From: DASQZK01 sp963771005
Lineage (GTDB): Bacteria > Bacteroidota > Bacteroidia > Bacteroidales > GCA-2748055
Direction of reading: 5' to 3'
DNA length: 64,000 bases
Assembly (NCBI GenBank): GCA_963771005.1
Contig: CAVYRO010000002.1
Coordinates: 62,001 to 126,000 of the forward strand
The translations under genes were made by a program, and so were the position numbers. Under the pieces are notes generated by a model that saw only the letters and a program-made list of their open reading frames with translations, was not told the origin of the DNA and did not search any database. Position 1 is the stretch's first letter, and every line of letters starts with the position of its first letter. Shown here one piece after another: positions 44,438 through 52,977 of this stretch.

Positions 44438-46093
44438 ATGAAAGGTGATAAAAATTCTTATTCCGGCCGGAAATTAGGCCGGCGTTCAATGGTCAGGAAC
44501 GGTGCGGCTCTTCTGGGTGCCGGTCTGATAGGCTCTTTCACCTCAAAGGAGGAACCTCAAATTCCCGGTGATCATATTTTTAATGTCAGGGATTTTGGTG
44601 CCACGGGTATGAGGGAAGATAAGGCCACGGCTTCTGTCCAGTCAGCCATAGATGCATGCACTACAGCCGGTGGTGGCAGGGTACTTGTTCCTCCCGGGGA
44701 ATACACGGTCGGTACCATCCGTATCAAAGACAATGTCGACCTGCATCTTGAAGCAGGTGCAACTTTTTTCCTAAGCCAGGACAGGGATGATTTCAGCCCT
44801 GGTGGAAGAACGATGATATTTGCGGAAAATGCGGGGAATATTGCAGTGACAGGCAGGGGAACTCTCGATGGCCTGGCTCAGTATGTATTTGCGGAAATGA
44901 ACGATGTCGATACTGAGATCGCTGGGGAGATCGAAACCGCCCGGAAGGCGGGTATTGATATGCGGAGGTATTACCGGACCGGTATGCAGACGTATATGCT
45001 CATCCTGAATAGCTGTACCGGGATCTTACTTCGTGATATATCCGTGATCCATTCCCCGTTGTGGAATATCCGGTTAAATGATTGTGAACGAGTCTTCGTA
45101 CGCGGTATCTATATTTTTTCCGACCTGGAGAAAGGCGTGAATGCCGATGGCATCGATATCTGCTCATCCCGGAATGTAACGGTCTCCGACTCGGTAATCA
45201 TTACCGGCGATGATTCCATCGTTCTCAAGACCCCTCTCCAAAGGGGAAAAACAACAGCCGGACCCGTAGAAAATATCGTGGTTACAAACTGTATCCTTAC
45301 TTCCTCTTCCACACCGCTGATGATCGGTACCGAAACCTTCGCCGATATCCGGCATGTCATCTTCAGCGATTGCACCCTGCGTGATTCCAACAAGGGATTC
45401 GGTATAAACGTTCAGGACGGGGCTACCGTAAGTGATGTCATCATCAGTAACATCACCCTCGATACACGCCGGAGGCACTGGAACTGGTGGGGGAGTTGCG
45501 AACTTTTAAAATTTGTACTGAAGAAACGGGACGAGAATTCAAAACTCGGGCAGATAAAGGATATATTTATCGATAATGTCATCTCCCATCCCCGGGGCAC
45601 AAGCCTGATCCAGGGACACCCGGACCGGCCTCTTGAAAATATCAGGATGAACAACGTCCGGATCTCCATGGAGCCCGAGGATGCCAAAGATAAACGGGCT
45701 ACGGATGCTTTACGGATAACGGATGTCGACGGGTTGATAATAAGGGAACTGGCTGTTGCCTGGCCTGATGAGGAGCCGGAACCAAAATGGAAGAGTGCTC
45801 TTGTCCTGGAAAATGTGAATGATTTTGAGATCCTTGATTTTACCGGCCGGCAGGGTCTGAGGGAGGGGACTCATCCCACTCTTCTGCTGAGGAATTGCTC
45901 TGACGGGGTAATAGGGGAATCCAGGGCAGCAGCGGGATGCAATACCTTCATCAGAATTGAGGGAGGTGCAACGAAAGACCTCATGCTAAGGAATAATCGC
46001 ACGGGGAAGGCAGAAACCGGTGTCTCGTTTGAAAACGGGGAGACAGGGAAAGAGGTAATCGTTACCGGGATACAGGAATTGAAAAAAAAGTAA
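44438..46093 (+). CDS. GH28-family pectinase-like protein
   Basis: 551 residues from the ATG at 44438; the longer non-ATG start was rejected. The N-terminus has a twin-arginine-like signal (LGRRSMVRNGAALLGAGLIG). Then VRDFGATGMREDKATASVQSAID, typical of the right-handed beta helix entry, and the GH28 catalytic set: Asp237 in NADGIDICSS and Asp258-Asp259 in ITGDDSIVLK, with SSSTPLMIGTE later. It probably hydrolyses galacturonan, rhamnogalacturonan or a related uronic acid glycan, which suits the nearby rhamnose and GH88 genes. The usual HG and RIK signatures of polygalacturonases are not obvious, so the substrate is uncertain. Confidence 0.87.
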   Translation: MKGDKNSYSGRKLGRRSMVRNGAALLGAGLIGSFTSKEEPQIPGDHIFNVRDFGATGMREDKATASVQSAIDACTTAGGGRVLVPPGEYTVGTIRIKDNVDLHLEAGATFFLSQDRDDFSPGGRTMIFAENAGNIAVTGRGTLDGLAQYVFAEMNDVDTEIAGEIETARKAGIDMRRYYRTGMQTYMLILNSCTGILLRDISVIHSPLWNIRLNDCERVFVRGIYIFSDLEKGVNADGIDICSSRNVTVSDSVIITGDDSIVLKTPLQRGKTTAGPVENIVVTNCILTSSSTPLMIGTETFADIRHVIFSDCTLRDSNKGFGINVQDGATVSDVIISNITLDTRRRHWNWWGSCELLKFVLKKRDENSKLGQIKDIFIDNVISHPRGTSLIQGHPDRPLENIRMNNVRISMEPEDAKDKRATDALRITDVDGLIIRELAVAWPDEEPEPKWKSALVLENVNDFEILDFTGRQGLREGTHPTLLLRNCSDGVIGESRAAAGCNTFIRIEGGATKDLMLRNNRTGKAETGVSFENGETGKEVIVTGIQELKKK

Positions 46094-46241
46094 GGTTTTT
46101 CCTTTCTCGCCGGTAAGTTTTACAGGCCGGTTAATAATCCGCATATGAGGCGGATCTCTCTTCTCTGATAGGTTAAAATCGCCGGGAAAAGTAGATGAAT
46201 GACCGAAGATTTCCCGGTGCGGAAACTAAAACACCAACATC

Positions 46242-47720
46242 ATGAAAAACCACATCCTTAGCCTTATTTTGGCTGTAAGTGTATTTTCCTGTGCTCCGGA
46301 CAGGCAAACAGGGGAAGAAAGCCTCATCGCCCGGGAAAATAAACTGCCGGGAACCACTGAATGGCTTATCCAGGTTGACTATGACACCTGTCAGTATCCT
46401 GACCACCAGTTTTGCCGGCGGCAGCAGATAGAAGGGTATTGTTCGCGCATGAGTCTCTCGAAAGGGGATACCCTGCATTTCTTTGTAAGTACGAATCCTT
46501 CCTCGGAATATACCATGCAGATCTACCGGATGGGTTACTACCAGGGAAAGGGAGGAAATCTGAAGAAGGATGCTGGGACCCTGCAGGGAAAGATCCAGAA
46601 GGATCCTGCTCCCGATACCCTTACCAATTTTTTCGAATGCGACTGGGACGAATCCTACAGTCTGGTTATCCCTGATGACTGGGTCAGCGGGGTTTACCTG
46701 TGTAAGCTGACCACGAAACCGGAAAATTTCCAGTCCTACATGATTTTTATTTTGAAGGACGACAGGAAGGCCGATTTCATGTTCCAATGTTCCGACATGA
46801 CGTGGCAGGCCTATAACCGCTGGCCTTACTGGCACAGTCTGTATGATGAGGCCCACACACCCTGGAAAGGCGCATCCGAAACCACCCTCACCCGGTGCAG
46901 CTTTGACAGGCCCTACGCACTCTACGTAAATCTTTTGCCGTCTGCTTTTAACCCGCTCTCTAATGGTTCCGGTGAGTTCCTGCTTTGGGAATATACCCTG
47001 GCCTACTGGATGGAACAACAGGGCTACGATGTGACCTATATCTCCAACACCGACACGGATGCGGATCCCGGCGGATTGCTCAGGGCGAAAGCCTTCCTTT
47101 CGGTGGGACATGATGAGTACTGGACTTACCAAATGGTCGACAATGTGAAACGGGCCAGGGATTCCGGCGTAAATATCCTCTTCTTAAGCGGAAATTCCGT
47201 CTCGGGACCTGTATTCCTGGATCCCACCACCGACGGCAGACCGGACCGGACTATGGGCCGGGTGGATGGTGAGGATCTGGATGACAGAGGCATTATGGGG
47301 GCGGTATCCTACGGCGTGGGTTACTGTAGCTTTGTGTGCCGGCAGGCCGACCACTGGCTGTACGAAGGAACGGGCATGCAGGCAGGCGACAGTATTGAAA
47401 ACCTGGTAGGCTGGGAATATCACGGGAGACCTGTGGGTGACCAGGCGGACCTGCTTGTCCTTGCTGAAAACAAAGTCAATACAGTCGGTTTTGGCAGTAA
47501 GAATCCCAAAAACTGGGTAGCTACCATCTATACCACTCCGAAGGGAAATTTTGTCTTCAATGCGGGCACCTGCTTCTGGATACAGCCGCTGGCACACACC
47601 CCTGCATATCAGCACCCCATGCGGCTCGATGATATCATGGACTTTTCGACCCCGGATGCCCGGGTTCAGCGAATGACCAGGAACCTTCTGGACAGGGCTT
47701 TAAGGGAAAAGGTGGAATGA
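46242..47720 (+). CDS. N,N-dimethylformamidase beta-subunit-like lipoprotein
   Basis: 492 residues with a lipobox (VFSCAPD). The body resembles the C-terminal domain of the large (beta) subunit of N,N-dimethylformamidase: YRMGYYQGKGG, QCSDMTWQAYNRWPYW, RCSFDRPY, LLWEYTLAYWMEQQGYDVTYISN and VGHDEYWTYQM (candidate Fe/metal-site Tyr, His and Glu). Family relatives outside the known amidase are uncharacterised. Here it sits among exported polysaccharide enzymes, where an amide, formyl or acyl-sugar substrate is conceivable, but function is not assigned. Confidence 0.75.
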   Translation: MKNHILSLILAVSVFSCAPDRQTGEESLIARENKLPGTTEWLIQVDYDTCQYPDHQFCRRQQIEGYCSRMSLSKGDTLHFFVSTNPSSEYTMQIYRMGYYQGKGGNLKKDAGTLQGKIQKDPAPDTLTNFFECDWDESYSLVIPDDWVSGVYLCKLTTKPENFQSYMIFILKDDRKADFMFQCSDMTWQAYNRWPYWHSLYDEAHTPWKGASETTLTRCSFDRPYALYVNLLPSAFNPLSNGSGEFLLWEYTLAYWMEQQGYDVTYISNTDTDADPGGLLRAKAFLSVGHDEYWTYQMVDNVKRARDSGVNILFLSGNSVSGPVFLDPTTDGRPDRTMGRVDGEDLDDRGIMGAVSYGVGYCSFVCRQADHWLYEGTGMQAGDSIENLVGWEYHGRPVGDQADLLVLAENKVNTVGFGSKNPKNWVATIYTTPKGNFVFNAGTCFWIQPLAHTPAYQHPMRLDDIMDFSTPDARVQRMTRNLLDRALREKVE

Positions 47721-47839
47721 ATGAATTACATTAGCCACAATAAGCAAGGTATTTTATCGCATCCTATAAATCATCAGAGGCAAAGTAGTATTCTTATGAG
47801 ACAGCAGAGTCACGTCCGGGTTTCTTAGAAATGATTAAA

Positions 47840-47951
47840 TATTGTAATGCAATACAAAAAATTGCGTAAAATATTGTATTACAATACATAAAATCCGGCA
47901 AAATATTGTATTACAATACAATAAAACAGGATGAAAAATTGTATTACATTA
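47840..47951. promoter_or_regulatory. Four palindromic sites with 32-33 bp spacing upstream of GH74
   Basis: 15-bp sites start at 47840, 47872, 47904 and 47937. Sites 2 and 3 are perfect palindromes TATTGTA-T-TACAATA; site 1 differs in one arm (TGCAATA) and site 4 is AATTGTA-T-TACATTA. Flanks are also alike (AAAA before, TAAAA after). Spacing is about three helical turns, so all sites face the same side. The array ends 18 bp before the GH74 start and looks like a multi-operator promoter. Confidence 0.8.
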
Positions 47952-47969
47952 CATAAAATCAACAAAAAC

Positions 47970-50258
47970 ATGTTAAAAAAGTACATGCTTTTCGTGGCGG
48001 TCGCGGCCATGGCGGCGATATGGCTGTCATCCTGCACCCCGCACAGATCCGGGTATACTTCTTCGGAGAAATACTCGTGGAAGCCTGTGAGGATCACAGG
48101 CGGAGGCTTTGTTGACGGATTCGTATACCATCCCTCCGAGAAGGGGCTTGTATATGCCCGAACGGATATGGGCGGGGCATACCGGAAGGATTCGGCATAC
48201 GGGGAGTGGATCCCTTTGCTCGACTGGGTATCCTATGAGGACGTAAATCTCATGGGGATTGAAAGCATTGCACTCGATCCGAACGATGCCGGCAAGGTAT
48301 ACCTGGCCTGCGGAACCTACAGCAATGAAAATGCCCCTGATGCGGAGATCCTGCGATCATCGGACCGAGGGAACAGTTTTCAGCGTACAAAAGTTCCCTT
48401 TAAAATGGGAGGAAATGAGAACGGACGCGGCAATGGTGAGCGAATGACGGTCGATCCCAATAATGGCAACATCCTGTACCTCGGCACCCGGCATGACGGG
48501 CTCTGGAAGAGCGCTGACGGAGCCGCTACCTGGCAAAGGGTGGACTCCTTCCCCGGTATTTCCGAATCCGCGCCGGATACCATCACGGAAGAACGCAGCA
48601 GGCGATACTGGTCGTTTGCCATGGCAGGAAGCGGCGTGGTCGTTGTCCTTTGCGATCCCCTTTCGGGACAGCCGGGAGAAGGGAGCAGCGATGTCTATGC
48701 CCTCGTGTCCCTTATGAACCGGGACAATTTTTTCAAAAGCACCGACGGGGGCAATACCTGGAAGCCCATAAAGGGTCAGCCGAAGATGTACAGGCCCAAT
48801 CATGCCGTTATGACTTCCGCAGGGGAAATGATCATATCCTATGGGGATAATCCGGGACCGTGGGGAATGAAAAACGGAGGAGTATGGAAATACAATCTGC
48901 AATCCGGAGAATGGACGGATATTACCCCCGAAAAGCCCGTTCCGGATGACCGTAACAGGGCCATGGGGTATGCCTCGGTGGCAGCCGATCCTCAGCATCC
49001 GGAAACCCTTCTCGCCTGCAGTTTTTACCGGCCGGGAGGGGAGGAGATCTTTCGTTCTGTCGATGGTGGAAAAACCTGGAAGGGCGTTTTTGCAAACGGG
49101 GGTTCGTATGATTATTCGAAAGCACCTTATGTCAGCCATACCGGGATACACTGGCTTTTCGACTGCGAGATTGATCCGCATGATCCCGCACATGCATTGT
49201 TTACCACAGGTTACGGCGGACATGAATGTTTCAACCTTACGGATATGGATGAGGGGAAGCCCACAGTCTGGTCCGTTATGAGCACCGGGATCGAGGAAAC
49301 GGTTCCCCTTGAGTTGCTGAGTCCGCCCCAGGGTCCTGCTCTGATCACCGGAATCGGCGATTACGGCGGGTTTGTACATTGGGACCTTGACAACCCTGCA
49401 CCTGAAGGCAATTTCGTCAATCCCCATTTCGGTAATACCGACGGAGTGGCCTGTGCTGAACTTAATCCTGCCATCATCGTCCGCGTCGGTGTTGAATCTC
49501 ACCAAAGAAACAGCGGTCATAACATCGGTTATTCCATGGATATGGGAAAAACATGGCAGCCTGCCGATTCCATGCCATCCCGGAGAAGCAGTCATGGTCA
49601 CATCGCTGTTTCTGCCGACGGCGGTACATGGATATGGACGCCCCAGCGCAGCAAACCTTTCCTGACCACCGATAAAGGTACTGTCTGGACTGAAATACCT
49701 GAACTCCCTGTGAATGCCAGGGTGGTGGCGGATAGGGTCAATCCGGGTCGCTTCTATTCCGTTAATATTGAGGAAGGATTATACTATTCGAGTGCTGATG
49801 GTGGCAGGCATTTCAATGCAATGAAAAGCGGCCTGACTTCACTGAGCAGGGAAAATATGCGGGGCAGGGGAGACTCCCGTGGAGGGCAGGACAGGATATA
49901 TGCCGCTCCCGGAAAGGAAAATGAACTTTGGATCGCGGCATGGGACGGTCTGTATCTTAAACCGGCAAAAGACACCACCTTCGCGCGTATGCCGGATGTT
50001 GAGGAGATCCATGCCTTCGGTTTCGGGAAATCTGTCAGGAAGAAGGCTTATCCCGCCTTGTACCTCGTGGGGGTGATCGATGGGCAACGGGGCGTTTTTC
50101 GCTCTGTGGACAGAGCGGCTTCCTGGACGAGGATCAATGACGATGAACACCAGTGGGGTTTGATTCTTCATATCACCGGCGATCCCAAAAAATACGGCAG
50201 GGTGTACGTGGGAACGCATGGGCGTGGGACAGTGTATGGCGATCCGGTCAGCGACTGA
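47970..50258 (+). CDS. GH74-like xyloglucanase, lipoprotein
   Basis: 762 residues from the ATG at 47970; the in-frame ATG at 47931 lies inside the palindrome array and would precede the signal peptide by 13 residues. The signal ends in a lipobox (WLSSCTP). Two seven-bladed propellers are suggested by repeated DxGxTW/Asp-box motifs (RSSDRGNSFQ, KSADGAATWQ, KSTDGGNTWK, RSVDGGKTWK). FVYHPSEKGLVYARTDMGGAYR and NENGRGNGERMTVDPNNGNILY are characteristic of GH74; a catalytic Asp is expected in ARTDMGG. It should cleave xyloglucan or a related beta-1,4-glucan. Confidence 0.9.
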   Translation: MLKKYMLFVAVAAMAAIWLSSCTPHRSGYTSSEKYSWKPVRITGGGFVDGFVYHPSEKGLVYARTDMGGAYRKDSAYGEWIPLLDWVSYEDVNLMGIESIALDPNDAGKVYLACGTYSNENAPDAEILRSSDRGNSFQRTKVPFKMGGNENGRGNGERMTVDPNNGNILYLGTRHDGLWKSADGAATWQRVDSFPGISESAPDTITEERSRRYWSFAMAGSGVVVVLCDPLSGQPGEGSSDVYALVSLMNRDNFFKSTDGGNTWKPIKGQPKMYRPNHAVMTSAGEMIISYGDNPGPWGMKNGGVWKYNLQSGEWTDITPEKPVPDDRNRAMGYASVAADPQHPETLLACSFYRPGGEEIFRSVDGGKTWKGVFANGGSYDYSKAPYVSHTGIHWLFDCEIDPHDPAHALFTTGYGGHECFNLTDMDEGKPTVWSVMSTGIEETVPLELLSPPQGPALITGIGDYGGFVHWDLDNPAPEGNFVNPHFGNTDGVACAELNPAIIVRVGVESHQRNSGHNIGYSMDMGKTWQPADSMPSRRSSHGHIAVSADGGTWIWTPQRSKPFLTTDKGTVWTEIPELPVNARVVADRVNPGRFYSVNIEEGLYYSSADGGRHFNAMKSGLTSLSRENMRGRGDSRGGQDRIYAAPGKENELWIAAWDGLYLKPAKDTTFARMPDVEEIHAFGFGKSVRKKAYPALYLVGVIDGQRGVFRSVDRAASWTRINDDEHQWGLILHITGDPKKYGRVYVGTHGRGTVYGDPVSD

Positions 50259-50267
50259 TGCAGGTGC

Positions 50268-50729
50268 CTATTTCAGGCAGTATTCCGCATATCGCTGGAG
50301 GATATAATCCCATCCCGCCTCAGAATTCATGGCTTTAAAGTACTCCTCTGCCCCGTCGCCGTGATTGGCGAAGGCCGAATGTTCGAATTCAACCATTGTC
50401 TCCGAATCAGTCCGGCTGATGAAGGTCACGGTGATATCGCTGGATTTACCGGGGTTTGGTTCGGGAACCCGTTGCGGACTGATCTGCCACTTCAGAGATA
50501 TCCATTCCCCGTCTCGGAATCCAGTGACCCGGCCCCAGTCACACCTGAAATCATACGGACCGATCTCGGTGCACAGTCCGTCAACTTTCGGATCAATCCG
50601 GATCTCCCTGAGCCTTCGGTGCGACCAGGTATATCTTTGTGGCCACCAGGAACCGAACTCCCTTACAAACTTATTAAACGCCTGATTTCTGGGCATTCTG
50701 ACAATAATATTCCGGCTGATTTTTTCCAT
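50268..50729 (-). CDS. SRPBCC (AHSA1/START-like) domain protein
   Basis: 153 residues from the ATG at 50729 (MEKISRNIIVRMPRNQAFNKF); an alternative ATG at 50747 adds six residues. The frame has the helix-grip pattern of AHSA1-type SRPBCC proteins: GSWWPQRYTWSHRR, GRVTGFRDGEWISLKWQ, VTFISRTDSETMVEFEHSAF and a C-terminal amphipathic helix (GAEEYFKAMNSEAGWDYILQRY). The family binds small hydrophobic ligands or protein partners; no specific role is evident. Convergent with GH74, 9 bp apart. Confidence 0.8.
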   Translation of the reverse strand: MEKISRNIIVRMPRNQAFNKFVREFGSWWPQRYTWSHRRLREIRIDPKVDGLCTEIGPYDFRCDWGRVTGFRDGEWISLKWQISPQRVPEPNPGKSSDITVTFISRTDSETMVEFEHSAFANHGDGAEEYFKAMNSEAGWDYILQRYAEYCLK

Positions 50730-50821
50730 GTTAATTCCATTTATCATTATTACATTCGGATTTCAATGGGGGAGAGGATATTACAGGAAAGCAGGATACC
50801 GGGTAAACCGGGCATAGACGG

Positions 50822-51400
50822 TTAACCGGCCGTTCTCCGGAGGGGTTTCACCCTTATGTGATTTTCTGAGTCGGTGATCAGGTCTTTCAACCGTTTTGTT
50901 CGGGTCCTTTCCTGTTTGGCGCTCATTATCCAGTGGATTGCCGTTTTCCGGTACCCGGGTGCCTGCGAGATGAAAAATTTCCAGGCTTCGGGATTGCCTT
51001 TCAGGATCGCTTCCATTTCGTCATTCAGCGAAATTTGTTCCTGCTCAAAGGAATAAATGCCCGATCTGTCTTCCTTCCTTTGATTAAAGGCTTCCAGGCC
51101 TGAGGGATGCATCCTGCCTTCACGGATGAGTTTTTCAGCCGTGCTGATATTTTTTAAACTCCAGGTACTTTTTGGCCTGCGGGGTGTAAACCGGATGGTG
51201 TAGCTCGATTCGTCGACCGACATCCTGATGCCGTCAATCCAGCCGTAACACAGGGCTTCTTCAACCGATTCATTCCATGTGAGAGTCTCCTTGCCCGTGG
51301 ATCGTTTATAATACCCGACCCAAAGCTCATCAGAACTTTCATGATTCTGGGAAAACCATTTCCCCAGTTCGGATGCAGTATGAAAAAAATGAAGTTTCAT
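50822..51400 (-). CDS. YdeI/OmpD-associated family protein
   Basis: 192 residues. SDELWVGYYKRSTGKETLTWNESVEEALCYGWIDG and the FTPRRPKSTWSLKN segment define this family. The C-terminal half carries the YdeI helix block around LNDEMEAILKGNPEAWKFF and RKTAIHWIMSAKQERTRTKR. Members are linked to antimicrobial-peptide tolerance in enterobacteria but are broadly distributed with unknown biochemistry. It stands in a group of small minus-strand genes with its own start, 75 bp upstream of the SRPBCC gene. Confidence 0.85.
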   Translation of the reverse strand: MKLHFFHTASELGKWFSQNHESSDELWVGYYKRSTGKETLTWNESVEEALCYGWIDGIRMSVDESSYTIRFTPRRPKSTWSLKNISTAEKLIREGRMHPSGLEAFNQRKEDRSGIYSFEQEQISLNDEMEAILKGNPEAWKFFISQAPGYRKTAIHWIMSAKQERTRTKRLKDLITDSENHIRVKPLRRTAG

Positions 51401-51631
51401 CCCGGCTTCTTTTCTGGTTTCATGTAACGCAGGGGAGGCATGTGCAAGGCGGATCCCATTGAAATAATCGGCACAGCTTACACGGATTGGGAACCTTCAT
51501 GTAACCCTCAAACAACTCTCAAAAAACCTTTCTATGATAACCTGAAGAGTCGGATTTTGTTCATTACAGCCTCCGGGTGTAACAGCCACGGAGTAAGTAA
51601 TCATTATCCGGTACGAAGTCCGGGTGAAGAG

Positions 51632-52165
51632 TCAGGACGCCACATAATGCAAGGTGACGAGACCGGAGGGGTAGGGAAGTGTTTCGGCAAGCGTCAGCAC
51701 CTGTTCCGGCCGGTTATTATCAAAAAGCCGGATACCTTCTCCTAGGAGAACGGGGACGATTGAAATATAAAATTCATCAATCAGTTTATCCCGGAGCAGG
51801 ATATTTACTATTTCGGCTCCGCCATCGATAAATATATTCCTGCCCTTCGTACTTTTCAGTCTAAGGACCAGCTCTTTCAGGCTGCCGGTATAGAAACGGA
51901 CGTTTCCCGCAGGCGGCCTGGGTGTATGAGTGATGATCCAGGTATCGAGATCTGCATGGATGAATTCAGGCACCTGCCCGAGGATCCAGTCGTACGTCCT
52001 GCGGCCCATGATCACCGTATCGACAGTGCGTATAAAATCTGAATATCCGTAATCTTCCCCTTCAAGCTTCACCCGGGAGAGAAAGGAAAGGTCATCACCG
52101 GTTTTGGCAATATACCCATCGAGACTTACGGCAATATAAAGAATTATGCTGCGCGGAGTTTTCAT
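51632..52165 (-). CDS. Dihydrofolate reductase / RibD C-terminal family protein
   Basis: 177 residues. The Rossmann-like DHFR/RibD fold is indicated by ILYIAVSLDGYIAKTGDDLSFL at the start, VDTVIMGRRTYDWIL (NADPH-binding helix) and NIFIDGGAEIVNILLRDKLIDEFYISIVPVLLGEGIRLF, the diagnostic end. It is of the small YwjB/YyaP-like reductases, with likely NADPH-dependent activity but unknown substrate. There is no riboflavin gene nearby. The gap 51401-51631 upstream of its C-terminus holds nothing supported. Confidence 0.85.
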   Translation of the reverse strand: MKTPRSIILYIAVSLDGYIAKTGDDLSFLSRVKLEGEDYGYSDFIRTVDTVIMGRRTYDWILGQVPEFIHADLDTWIITHTPRPPAGNVRFYTGSLKELVLRLKSTKGRNIFIDGGAEIVNILLRDKLIDEFYISIVPVLLGEGIRLFDNNRPEQVLTLAETLPYPSGLVTLHYVAS

Positions 52166-52365
52166 TTTTCGATGGAGATCATGTAAAAATTTGTTTGGAG
52201 CAACTCATTAAAAAAATGAGCGCAATCGAGTGGAGAATGAAAAACGTTCTTTGCGTGACAGAGGCTTCCCGAGAGATTCAAAAGTGACGTGAATCCACAA
52301 ATGAGTACTTACCCTAACAATCTGTCAGAACGTTTATTTATGAACCTGAAAGTTAATAAAAGTCG

Positions 52366-52815
52366 CTATTTCAGTTTTTTCACATGTATGGCAGCGGGGC
52401 CTTTCTGCCCTTTGACCGTTTCGAAACTTACGGTATCTCCCTCTGCAATCTCCTCACCGACATCATTGATGTGAACAAAAATACTATCGTGCGTATCAGA
52501 GTCCTTGATAAAGCCATAACCTTTGGAGGAATTGAAATAGCTCACCCTTCCCTGGCGAATTGTTGCCTCCTGGTTTGCTGGATCTTTTTTAGGAACACTC
52601 ACCTCTATATCTTCCATCCGTATCTCTGTTTTATTGTCCGAATCCGGAGGGGTGTTTGAAATTACGCCGTTCTCATCAACATAAGCGATCATTTCGTCGA
52701 GGCTGCTTTTTCCCTGGTCTTTTTTCGCCAGTTTCTTTTTTGCTTTCTCTTTCCTTTTTTTTTCTTTTTTATTTCTTACTTCTTTTTTATTGAATGTTTC
52801 CTGCGATCTTCCCAT
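52366..52815 (-). CDS. Cold-shock domain protein with basic N-terminal extension
   Basis: 149 residues. Residues 1-45 are a Lys/Glu-rich stretch (RNKKEKKRKEKAKKKLAKKD), likely disordered or coiled. Residues 85-149 are a cold-shock domain with both RNA-binding motifs: SKGYGFIKD (RNP1) and DSIFVHIND (RNP2). This layout is common in Bacteroidota, where such proteins bind single-stranded RNA and may affect ribosomes or mRNA structure. It is preceded by an A/T-rich leader at 52816-52977, fitting autonomous expression. Confidence 0.9.
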   Translation of the reverse strand: MGRSQETFNKKEVRNKKEKKRKEKAKKKLAKKDQGKSSLDEMIAYVDENGVISNTPPDSDNKTEIRMEDIEVSVPKKDPANQEATIRQGRVSYFNSSKGYGFIKDSDTHDSIFVHINDVGEEIAEGDTVSFETVKGQKGPAAIHVKKLK

Positions 52816-52977
52816 ATAATTGATTTTAATTAAAGATACAAATTTTTGCGGGGTCCGTACTATTTTTTTTCAGAATGCCTGTTATCAGAAATTTTTCCAT
52901 CCATAACCGGGAACGGAAAACTCAATTTTATTTTTTCAGAAACTGAAAGAGAACACCCATCAATAAGTTAAAGGCAT

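Noticed and set aside
47840..47951. CRISPR array (evenly spaced palindromic repeats)
   Set aside because: The intervening sequences are only 17-18 bp, similar to each other and A/T rich, not unique spacers; there are no cas genes; the array abuts a start codon.
47931..47969. Upstream ATG (47931) as start of the GH74 protein
   Set aside because: It would translate the fourth palindrome and place 13 residues before the lipoprotein signal; the ATG at 47970 gives a normal signal peptide.
51440..51745. 101-residue plus-strand frame overlapping the RibD-like gene end
   Set aside because: Largely antisense or intergenic, no motif, start not supported.
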